A stretch of DNA of 64,000 nt, from NCBI GenBank assembly GCA_023053545.1, contig JAKZAN010000147.1, positions 1-64,000 of the forward strand. Reading direction: 5' to 3'. The DNA comes from Lepidurus packardi (taxonomy: Eukaryota > Arthropoda > Branchiopoda > Notostraca > Triopsidae). Every line of letters starts with the position of its first letter. Position 1 is the stretch's first letter. Below the pieces are notes generated by a model. It made no database searches and was not told the DNA's origin. It saw only the letters and a list, made by a program, of their open reading frames with translations. Below are positions 43,863 to 52,700 of the stretch, piece after piece. A program made the translations under genes and the position numbers.

Positions 43863-45071
43863 ATGGTAGAAAAGACATGGCTTACTCGAGACGATTGGCA
43901 TCAACTCTATACGGATCCTTCGTCTTTGGGTGCTTATGGTGGTTTACAACGTTTGTTGCGTTACGCCAAACAGCAATACCCGAAAGCCACTAATATTAAC
44001 CTTACCACCGCCCGCCAAGCTTTGAGCTATCTTAATAGTTATACTCTACATCGGAACAATCCTCGTCGCTTTCCACGTCGATATGTAATCACTTCTACGC
44101 TTCATGATCTTTGGCAGGCTGATTTGGTTGATGTACAACGCTGGAGTCGAATGAATAATGGAATGAACTTTCTTTTTACTATTATTGATGTTCATAGTCG
44201 TTATCTCTGGGTCTATCCTATCTCCAACAAGACTGGACCTACTGTACTCGCAACCTTACAACAACATATTACAAACACAAAATTAATACCCAAACATTTC
44301 AACACGGATCAGGGTACAGAATTTCTCAATTACGCGTTCCAAAAATATCTTAAAGACGTAGGTGTCAAATTTTATCTAACTCGGACTCAAGAAACTAAAG
44401 CACCGATTGTGGAACGAGTCCATCGCACCCTCCTAGAGCGAATCTCGCGTTACATGACTCAACATCATACCGAACGTTTCATAGATGTGTTGCCACAATT
44501 AGTGGATAACTACAATCGGAGTTACCATCGAACCATTGGTCGGGCTCCTGTGGAAGTCACCGTGGAAAACCAAGATGAGGTAGCTCGACATATTCATAAG
44601 ATGCGCAGTGCAGTTGTTAACACTCGTCAGCCCACCTTCAGTGTAGGTGATTACGTACGGATTAAAAACGATACAAAACCATTTTTTAATAAAGGCTATA
44701 TTGTTCAAAACACATACGAGATATACAAGATTGAAACGGTGAATCTTACTCAACCTGTAACTTACAATTTAGTTGATCTCCAAAATGAAGATATTATTGG
44801 TCAATTTTACGGTATTGAATTAACCCATGTGGCGCCACCTAACTTTAAAGCTTTGTACCCCATCGAAAAAGTGCTCAAACAACGTTGCAACTCGGTGGGT
44901 GAGACCGAGTACTATATAACATGGAAAGGTTGGCCATCCGAGTTCAATACTTGGGTAAACGCTCGAGAGTTAACACCTTTCTGGCAAGACTTTGTCCGCA
45001 CACGGAAGACTTTAAAACCTCCCGGCAATCTGTATTCGGGTCGCATGCGATCTAGTCGACAGTCACCATGA
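43863..45071 (+). CDS. Polinton integrase with chromodomain, full length (copy B)
   Basis: 402 residues from ATG 43863. The N-terminal ~75 residues are the Polinton-specific helical/zinc-like region (DPSSLGAYGGLQRLLRYAK ... YTLHR). The catalytic core has D87 (QADLVD), D149 (NTDQGTEF) and E184 (IVERVH). After it comes an SH3-like region (FSVGDYVRIK) and a C-terminal chromodomain (~res 328-375, with WKGWP). It catalyses insertion of the element's ends; the chromodomain may target heterochromatin, which would fit the satellite location. It begins the tightly packed integrase-penton-core-capsid block. No lesion is seen. Confidence 0.93.
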   Translation: MVEKTWLTRDDWHQLYTDPSSLGAYGGLQRLLRYAKQQYPKATNINLTTARQALSYLNSYTLHRNNPRRFPRRYVITSTLHDLWQADLVDVQRWSRMNNGMNFLFTIIDVHSRYLWVYPISNKTGPTVLATLQQHITNTKLIPKHFNTDQGTEFLNYAFQKYLKDVGVKFYLTRTQETKAPIVERVHRTLLERISRYMTQHHTERFIDVLPQLVDNYNRSYHRTIGRAPVEVTVENQDEVARHIHKMRSAVVNTRQPTFSVGDYVRIKNDTKPFFNKGYIVQNTYEIYKIETVNLTQPVTYNLVDLQNEDIIGQFYGIELTHVAPPNFKALYPIEKVLKQRCNSVGETEYYITWKGWPSEFNTWVNARELTPFWQDFVRTRKTLKPPGNLYSGRMRSSRQSP

Positions 45072-45937
45072 CCCACAATGAAAAGTATATCACGTTACCT
45101 TCTAACTCATCCATGTCGCATTATCCTCATAATACTATGAGTAATTATCGAACTCTATTGTGCGAACCAAAACATGTCCCTGTAGATGAGTATGAGGTGG
45201 CTTTGGTGGAATTTCTATTTGTGAACAGTATGCATACTTTAAGCGAAGAAGAGAATTTTATGATTGCACACAGTGAAATCAAATCTAAAAAACAGACTGA
45301 TGGTTTAACCAAAGAAGTAGTAGAAATTTCATCGAAGGAAGAGCTAACTAAAATCAATTTACACAATTTGGAAGTGTACGATTCTATAGATCGGTTGGTG
45401 AGCGATCTCAACAGTGGTCTTGACCGTATGTTTCCGACTCTATTGGATAAATCTCGGAGAGTCGAATTTGTTTACCGTGACAAAAAGAAAACAGTGAGCT
45501 TGAAACTACCCCCAAGTTCCGATTTGGAAGCTTGCGAAATTATTTTACCGGCACGGGTTAAAGCTATCTTAGGGTTCATGGATCAAGACAAATTACGGGT
45601 GGTCAAAGGTCGTGGGGAATGTAATTCGAGTCTAACACCAGATCTGAAAAGTGGTGCTCACAATTTATACGTTTATTGTGATATTATACAATCGAGTTTC
45701 GTGGGGGATACCAGCGCTCCTCTTTTACGCACCATCCCTCTTTCCACCGAAATGAGAGAGGGTGACCTAGTCTCAGTTAGTTTTAATCACAATTACTATA
45801 TCCCCCTTAGTCGAGGTTACATTGATACAATTCACATCTATATTAAGACAGGTACTGGTCTACCTGTTTTATTCCAAGCTGGGACAGTGTCGGCTATACT
45901 ACATCTACAACGAGTTCGCTCTCATGGCGCCTTTTAA
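45068..45937 (+). CDS. Penton-like minor capsid protein (copy B)
   Basis: 289 residues, identical by eye to the copy A protein. The N-terminal TLPSNSSM ... NTMSNYRT signature assigns it to the single-jelly-roll penton family. It overlaps the integrase stop by 4 bp and the core gene by 14 bp. Several lysine-rich segments (SEIKSKKQT, RDKKKTVSLK) follow. Expected location is the capsid vertex. Confidence 0.78.
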   Translation: MTHNEKYITLPSNSSMSHYPHNTMSNYRTLLCEPKHVPVDEYEVALVEFLFVNSMHTLSEEENFMIAHSEIKSKKQTDGLTKEVVEISSKEELTKINLHNLEVYDSIDRLVSDLNSGLDRMFPTLLDKSRRVEFVYRDKKKTVSLKLPPSSDLEACEIILPARVKAILGFMDQDKLRVVKGRGECNSSLTPDLKSGAHNLYVYCDIIQSSFVGDTSAPLLRTIPLSTEMREGDLVSVSFNHNYYIPLSRGYIDTIHIYIKTGTGLPVLFQAGTVSAILHLQRVRSHGAF

Positions 45938-46487
45938 GGGATGTTTATCGGTTGAATGTTATATGAAGGCGTTAAACCCACAACAGCGAGGTGGTGGAGG
46001 TGAAACTTTTTATCGAGGCAACCACCGTCAACGTGGTTATGGATTTTTCTCGCGCTACATAATACCAATTTTCCGTGGATTAGTAGCACCCTCGCTCAGA
46101 CATCTAGTTAGAAACGTGGCTCGTGATGTCTCATCGGGTAAGAAATTGACAGACACCATGAAAACTCGAGGTATGGAAAGTTTACAACAAATGGGTCAAG
46201 AAATTTTGCAACGCAACACCAACGATGCAAAAGCTCAAGTTGGACAAGGGTTCATTCAATTCTTAAACAAAACTCCTCTTCAACGACAGCTCAGTATGTC
46301 TAGCACCACAGTTGTGAAAACACCTCGTCGTCGTTGTCGTCGTCCTCGTCGAAAATTAGCGGGTGCTGTGGCACCTTATCAAACAGGTAGCGGACGTAAA
46401 CGTAAATCTTCAGCAGTCAAACGTGAAAAACCTCGTGTCAAGAAGCGCTCAATTAAACGAAAAACAGCCACCGATATATTCGGTTAG
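45924..46487 (+). CDS. Small basic virion core/minor capsid protein (copy B)
   Basis: 187 residues, unchanged relative to copy A. The Gly-rich N-terminus, helical Gln-rich middle and Arg/Lys-rich C-terminus point to DNA binding inside the particle. The start ATG lies in the penton gene's last codons; the stop TAG is directly followed by the capsid ATG. Confidence 0.6.
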   Translation: MAPFKGCLSVECYMKALNPQQRGGGGETFYRGNHRQRGYGFFSRYIIPIFRGLVAPSLRHLVRNVARDVSSGKKLTDTMKTRGMESLQQMGQEILQRNTNDAKAQVGQGFIQFLNKTPLQRQLSMSSTTVVKTPRRRCRRPRRKLAGAVAPYQTGSGRKRKSSAVKREKPRVKKRSIKRKTATDIFG

Positions 46488-47781
46488 ATGGATACCACCC
46501 GCGAGGGTAGCACACCTTTCATTTCAGACAAACTAGACTTGTTGAGTATTCCTCATACTGAAGCTGGTATTAGTCAATCTAAAGATTTTATTGTTCAAAC
46601 TCGCGCGTCATCCAAAGACAATGTAGCTCCTATAGAATTTAATTTTTCCACCCACTCCAACCAATTTTTGGATCTGGAACGTCCCCAGCTTTACGCGCAA
46701 GTTAAAATTGTACGCAGCGACGGGGTTAATATTACAGATTCAGATTCTGTTTTTCCAGTCAACAATCTGCTTCATTCGCTCTTTAGTCAAGTTGATCTGT
46801 ATCTCAACGATACGCTTGTCACTTCTTCAGGGCAAAATTACGGTTACAAAAGTTTTTTAAATTGTTTGCTACGTCATGGTGAAGAATATCATCGAAGTAT
46901 TGGTACTGCTGCTCTCTACATCAAAGATGAAAATGCTGACGTTATAGAAACCAGTAGTTCGTCTCTTTTGCGTAAAACTTTCACAGAAAAATCTAAATTA
47001 GTGGAACTTATGGGCGTCTTGAATGTGGATTTATTCCAATGTCCCAAACTGTTGCTGCCCGATGTAAGCTGCGTCTTACGGTTACATCGACAAGCTGATA
47101 GTTTCTTGATTAGCCACAATGCGTTACCTGCAACACAGACTTATTCCTACAAAGTTGTTATCGAAAAAGCTCAAATGGTGTTGCGAGTTCATACTCTCAA
47201 TTCTGAATATCGCTTAGGATTGGAGAAAATGTTGTTGGGGGGTAATGTAGCCAAATATCCTTTTCTTAAAACTGACGTTCGCTCTTTTACCATACCTGCT
47301 GGCACCATGCAAAAAACTGTGGAAGATTCCTACCTGCGTCGCGTTCCTCGACGGATAGTTATCGGTTTCTTGCCTACTAAAGCTTTCATGGGTGATTGGC
47401 TCAGCAATCCTTACCTGTTTCAACATCATAATGTATCTACCATAAGCGTGTCCCTCAACAATGAAGAAGTTCCTTTTCAAAGTATTCCTGTTGGTTCTGA
47501 TGAATACCTATTGGGTTATTACTCGCTTTTAGATTGTTACAATCTAGTGAACTCAGAGGTTGGACTATCATTTGAACGTGAACTTTACCAACAGTACTAT
47601 CGTCTTTACGGTTTTCAAATTATTCCCGTCACCGAAGGTTTTGGAATGTTGAAAGAGGGGAATTTGAAAATAGATGTTCGCTTTTCTAAAGGAAGTAGTC
47701 GATTCTTTAACTATGATTGTTTTTAGCGAAACAGATTCTTTGTTGCAAATTTATAGTGCTCGTCAAATTCTCGTTGAATGA
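46488..47781 (+). pseudogene. Major capsid protein (copy B), C-terminal frameshift
   Basis: The frame is open from ATG 46488 to 47726 (412 residues) and includes nearly all of the capsid protein, with the conserved IEFNFSTHSNQFLDLE N-terminal region. Near 47691-47695 the sequence has one extra base compared with copy A (AAAGGAAG for AAAGTAG), which replaces the last ~30 residues by an unrelated 9-10 residue end; the original stop would be at 47779-47781. The lost segment is the conserved acidic C-terminal strand, so function is doubtful. Copy A has a different lesion in the same gene. Confidence 0.82.
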
Positions 47782-47889
47782 GTTGATTAGTTATGTTTTC
47801 ATGGTTCAAATGTTTGTTGACAGTGAACCTTTGAATCATCAATACACACCAAACCTTTGAAGTGGATAAAAGTCTTGATTTATTTAGCT

Positions 47890-48450
47890 ATGAATACTAG
47901 CCAGCTTTATCATATCTTGCGTCATGACCCTGTTATTCAAAAACGTGGTTTTGAAACTTGGGTTATTCCTCGCGACCATCTTACTCGTCTCAAGTCCAAC
48001 TCTGGGAAACCTTTACTTGTTATTTGCAACACTCACCCTCATCAACATGAAGGTGTTCATTGGCTTTTAATTTATGTTCCGGCTATTGTCACCCCGCTGC
48101 AACCAGTTGAATTTTTCGATAGTTTAGGTCAAAGCATCCATAGCTACCATCCGGACTTTGCCACACGGTGTGGTTCGCACCTCTGGCAAAACCATCCTTT
48201 AACCCTTCAACATCCTACATCGCGAGCTTGTGGACAATGGTGTCTTTATGTGGCTTTACAGCGAGCTCGAAATCATTCTTTGAAAAATATTCTAATTCCT
48301 TTTCGTTGCAATAGCGGTAAAACTCGACTTTTACAACAAGATCGCTGGGTTGAAAAGCAAATTCAACAAAGATATGGATTACAATTGAAACCCCTACGAA
48401 TTGTGTGTACTGACCAAACCTGTCGAGCTTTGTATGATGATGATGAATAA
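47890..48450 (+). CDS. Adenain-like cysteine protease (copy B)
   Basis: 186 residues from the first ATG; catalytic His (HEGVHWL), acidic residue (EFFDSLG), Gln and Cys (ACGQWC) are all present. It should cleave capsid or core precursors. It lies ~108 bp after the capsid gene and is the last plus-strand gene before the right terminal repeat. Confidence 0.88.
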   Translation: MNTSQLYHILRHDPVIQKRGFETWVIPRDHLTRLKSNSGKPLLVICNTHPHQHEGVHWLLIYVPAIVTPLQPVEFFDSLGQSIHSYHPDFATRCGSHLWQNHPLTLQHPTSRACGQWCLYVALQRARNHSLKNILIPFRCNSGKTRLLQQDRWVEKQIQQRYGLQLKPLRIVCTDQTCRALYDDDE

Positions 48451-48548
48451 TACAAACAAATTTCAATACAAATAGTGTATTTCTGACAATGTCAAACAAT
48501 ACAGATGGTGTATCTCTATGTTATTAGAGACATTTGCATACCCCGTTA

Positions 48549-48812
48549 TTAAAAACGTGGACGAAGAGTGCGACCATTGACAACAGCTTTTACTTTGGTT
48601 GACTTATGCTCTTCTATTTCAACATCAGAGTCTTCAACCATGGTGGGTTTATGCTTCTTGTCTTCAAACGTGGGTGTCGCCTCTTCTACTTCAGCGTCAG
48701 AATCTTCCATCATTTTGACGATCTTGCGCTTCTTGAATTCTTTTACTTTCGTATTGGAAGCGTTCATTTTGACAATGGTACGTTTCTTGTCTTCTTTAAT
48801 TGGCGGGCACAC
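48549..48812 (-). CDS. Acidic/basic repeat protein, unknown, start uncertain
   Basis: Minus-strand frame with about three imperfect repeats of an acidic motif (EDSDAEVEE, EDSDVEIEE type) alternating with basic KKRKIVK/KHKPT segments, ending VNGRTLRPRF. The frame remains open upstream to about 48910 without an ATG. The first ATG inside it would give ~75 residues. It may be the distal part of a gene starting in the terminal repeat (49047-48838), separated by a frame change in a CA run. The highly charged repeats suggest a nuclear or chromatin-related protein, but no family is recognised. Confidence 0.45.
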   Translation of the reverse strand: MCPPIKEDKKRTIVKMNASNTKVKEFKKRKIVKMMEDSDAEVEEATPTFEDKKHKPTMVEDSDVEIEEHKSTKVKAVVNGRTLRPRF

Positions 48813-48837
48813 CTCTTCTATTTCAATATCAGAGTCT

Positions 48838-49000
48838 TCAGACTTGTCCTCTTGGTTGTTGATGTACTCTTTCAGTGTGTGTGGGTGTGTGGTTGCGAGA
48901 ATTGGGGATTTTGAAACTGTTCAGTCTAAGGGTTGCACAGATGTCAAAGAGGGGGTTGTCAAGCGCGCTCATCTGAGGAATCATACCGATGGAAGAGTGA
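48838..49000 (-). pseudogene. Terminal-repeat ORF, right side
   Basis: Counterpart of 36855-37081: MIPQMSALDNPLFDICATLRLNSF read from the right terminal repeat toward the element. The two repeats differ at about five bases in this segment; two changes are synonymous and two give Gly/Ser exchanges, with no stop. The frame ends soon after the CA run. Whether it is the 5' part of the acidic-repeat gene is open. Confidence 0.35.
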
Positions 49001-49506
49001 GGATTGGCCAACACAGGAGCTTGAGGGGAGTGTGAGCTGACAAGCACCCTAGCCAGAGGGGCTGTGCAAACGCAAGAGTTGGTGAGTTGGTGTTATCAGT
49101 GTGTGTGCAACAGTTGATAGTCTGATGAGCATGATGGCACACTCTCCAAAAAATCTTACAGTGTAGTGAAACCACCAACCATTATTTGGAATGAATTTGT
49201 AATTGTATTTGTTGAAAGAAAATACATTTCGAAGGTTAAACTTACAAAAAGTGTCTTTAACTTAAATGTCTATCTCCGAAAAAGTGTCATTAACTTTAAT
49301 GTCTATTTTTGAAAAAGTGTCTTTACTTAAATGTGTGTGTATTTTGTGAAAAAAGTGTCTTTAACTTTAATGTCTATTCTCGAAAAAGTGTCCTTAACTT
49401 TAATGTCGAATCTGAAAAAGTGTCTTTAACTTTAATGGTAATCCTGAAAAAGTGTCTTTAACTTTAATGTCGAGTCCGAAAAAGTGTCTTTAACTTTAAT
49501 GGTAAT
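48877..49506. repeat. Right terminal inverted repeat of Polinton copy B
   Basis: 48877-49427 pairs with the left repeat 36964-36304. 49428-49506 adds further ~33-bp units not present on the left. About eight tandem units are seen (49248-49506), five fewer than in copy A. Confidence 0.88.
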
Positions 49507-49764
49507 TAAGTTTGTTTGCGGAGGACACTGTTGTCGACACGAGAGCTGCTCAATTGTGAGGACAGCGCCAACGTGAAAGTGGCGGAAACGCTAGAAACTA
49601 GGTGTTGTCAAACCATACTGCGCAGGCGTCAGGGCGGGGACTAGGGGAGAAATGAAGGCATCCTTTTGGTGCAGCCATAAAAGGGGCGGGGCTTGGGAGA
49701 AATGGAGGCTTCCTATTGGTGCGGCAGTAATGGAGGTGGCAATAATGGTGGTACCTATACTACT
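49507..49764. promoter_or_regulatory. GC-rich terminal module, copy B
   Basis: Same block as 5343-5598 with a few substitutions; the two ~48-bp subunits again carry GC-box and inverted CCAAT-like motifs (one CCAAT box is altered to CCTTTTGG). It is absent from the left end of this copy. It ends with ACCTATACTACT against satellite. Confidence 0.45.
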
Positions 49765-52700
49765 TTTACTGAATTAAGTCAGTAATTCATGAATTAAGTC
49801 AGTAATTCATGAATTAAATCAGTAATTCATGAATTAAGTCAGCAATTCATTACTTAAATCAGTAATTCATGAATTAAGTCCGTAATTCATTAATTAAGTC
49901 AGTAATTCATTAGTTAAATCAGTAATTCATGAATTTAGTCAGCAATTCATTAATTAAATCAGTAATTCATGAATTAAGTCAGTAATTCATGAATTAAGTC
50001 CGTAGTTCATGAATTAAGTCAGGAATTCATGAATTAAGTCAGTAAATCATGAATTAAGTCAGCAATTCATGAACTAAGTCAGTAATTCATGAATTAGGTC
50101 AGCAATTCATGATATAAGTCATAAATTAATTATTATGTTATGAATTAATTGTATAAGTCAGTAATTCATGAATTAAGTCAGTAATTCATGAATTAGGGTC
50201 AGTAAATCATGAATTAAGTCAGTAATTCATAAACTAAGTCAGTATTTACTGAATTAAGTCAGTAATTCATGAATTAAGTCAGTAATTCATGAATTAAATC
50301 AGTAATTCATGAATTAAGTCAGCAATTCATTACTTAAATCAGTAATTCATGAATTAAGTCCGTAATTCACTAATTAAGTCAGTAATTCATTAATTAAATC
50401 AGTAATTCATGAATTTAGTCAGAAATTCATTAATTAAATCAGTAATTCATGAATTAAGTCCGTAATTCATGAATTAAGTCCGTAGTTCATGAATTAAGTC
50501 AGGAATTCATGAATTAAGTCAGTAAATCATGAATTAAGTCAGCAATTCATGAACTAAGTCAGTAATTCATGAATTAGGTCAGCAATTCATGATATAAGTC
50601 ATAAATTAATTATTATGTTATGAATTAATTATATAAGTCAGTAATTCATGAATTAAGTCAGTAATTCATGAATTAGGGTCAGTAAATCATGAATTAAGTC
50701 AGTAATTCATAAACTAAGTCAGTATTTACTGAATTAAGTCAGTAATTCATGAATTAAGTCAGTAATTCATGAATTAAATCAGTAATTCATGAATTAAGTC
50801 AGCAATTCATTACTTAAATCAGTAATTCATGAATTAAGTCCGTAATTCATTAATTAAGTCAGTAATTCATTAATTAAATCAGTAATTCATGAATTTAGTC
50901 AGCAATTCATTAATTAAATCAGTAATTCATGAATTAAGTCAGTAATTCATTAATTAAGTCAGTAATTCATAAATTAAGTCCGTAATTCATGAATTAAGTC
51001 AGTAATTCATGAATTAAGCCAGTAATTCATTAATTAAGTCAGTAAATCATGAAATAAGTCTGTAATTCATGAATTAAGTCAGCAATTCATTAATTAAATC
51101 AGTAATTCATGAATTAAGTCAGTAATTCATGAATAAGTCCTTAGTTCATGAAATAAGTCAGTAATTCGATAATTAATTCAGGAATTCATGAATTAAGTCA
51201 GTAATTCAATAGTTAAATCAGAAATTAATTATTCATGTTATGAATTAATTAATTAAGTCAGTAATTCATTAATTAAGTCAGTAATTCATGAATTAAGTCA
51301 GTAATTCAATAGTTAAATCAGAAATTAATTATTCATGTTATGAATTAATTAATTAAGTCAGTAATTCATTAATTAAGTCAGTAATTCATGAATTATGTCA
51401 GTAATTCATGAAGTAAGTCAGTAATTCATGAATTAAGTCAGTAATTCAGGAATTAAGTCAGTAAATCATGAACTAAGTCAGTAACTCATAAACTAAGTCA
51501 GTAATTCATGAATTTAGTCAGTATTTAATGAATTAAGTCAGTAATTCATGAATTAAGTCAGTAATTCATGAATTAAGTCCGTAGTTCATGAAATAAGTCA
51601 GTAATTCGATAATTAAGTCAGGAATTCATGAATTAAGTCAGTAGTTCAATAATTAAATCAGAAATTAATTATTTATGTTATGAATTAATTAATTAAGTCA
51701 GTAATTCATGAATTAAGTCCGTAATTCATGAATTAAGTCTGTAATTCAAGAAATAAGTCCGTAATTCATGAATTAAGTCAGTAATTCACGAATTAAGTCA
51801 GCAATTCATTAATTAAATCAGTAATTCATGAATTGAATCAGTAATTCATGAATTAAGTCAGCAATTCATTAATTAAATCAGTAATTCATGAAGTAAGTCA
51901 GTAATTCATGAATTAAGTCAGCAATTCCTGAACTAAGTCAGTAATTCAAGAATTAAGTCAGCAATTCATGAACTAAGTCAGTAATTCATGAATTAGGTCA
52001 GCAATTCATGATATAAGTCATAAATTAATTATTTTGTTATGAATTAATTATATAAGTCAGTAAATCATGAATTAAGTCAGTAATTCATAAACTAAGTCAG
52101 TATTTAATGAATTAAGTCAGTAATTCATGAATTAAGTCCGTAATTCATTAATTAAGTCAGTAATTCATGAATTAGGGTCAGTAAATCATGAATTAAGTCA
52201 GTAATTCATAAACTAAGTCAGTATTTAATGAATTAAGTCAGTAATTCATGAATTAAGTCCGTAATTCATTAATTAAATCAGTATTTCATGAATTAGGTCA
52301 GTATTTCAATAATTAATTCAGTAATTCATGAATTAAGTCAGTAAATCATGAATTAAGTCAGCAATTCATGAACTAAGTCAGTAATTCATGAATTAGGTCA
52401 GCAATTCATGATATAAGTCATAAATTAATTATTATGTTATGAATTAATTATATAAGTCAGTAATTCATGAATTAAGTCAGTAATTCATGAATTAAGTCAG
52501 TAATTCATGAATTAAATCAGTAATTCATGAATTTAGTCAGCAATTCATTAATTAAATCAGTAATTCATGAATTAAGTCAGTAATTCATTAATTAAGTCAG
52601 TAATTCATTAATTAAGTCAGTAACTCATAAATTAAGTCAGTAATTCATGAATTAAGTCCGTAGTTCATGAAATAAGTCAGTAATTCAATAATTAAGTCAG

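Larger units (their letters stand above)
36304..49764 (+). mobile_element. Polinton/Maverick copy B, nearly complete (13.5 kb)
   Basis: Contains the full core gene set of a Polinton: polymerase, ATPase, integrase, penton, capsid and protease, plus accessory ORFs, between inverted terminal repeats. The left terminal repeat stops about 335 bp earlier than the right one (it lacks the last tandem units and the GC-rich module), and a 15-bp hybrid segment (36289-36303) joins it to the satellite. Lesions: a capsid C-terminal frameshift and an internal stop in the gene at 43001. The element lies in the satellite. Confidence 0.92.

Noticed and set aside
48568-49035. Forward ORF of 155 aa over the Polinton right end
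   Set aside because: It is antisense to the acidic-repeat ORF, starts inside low-complexity sequence, and has repeats that mirror the minus-strand repeats.
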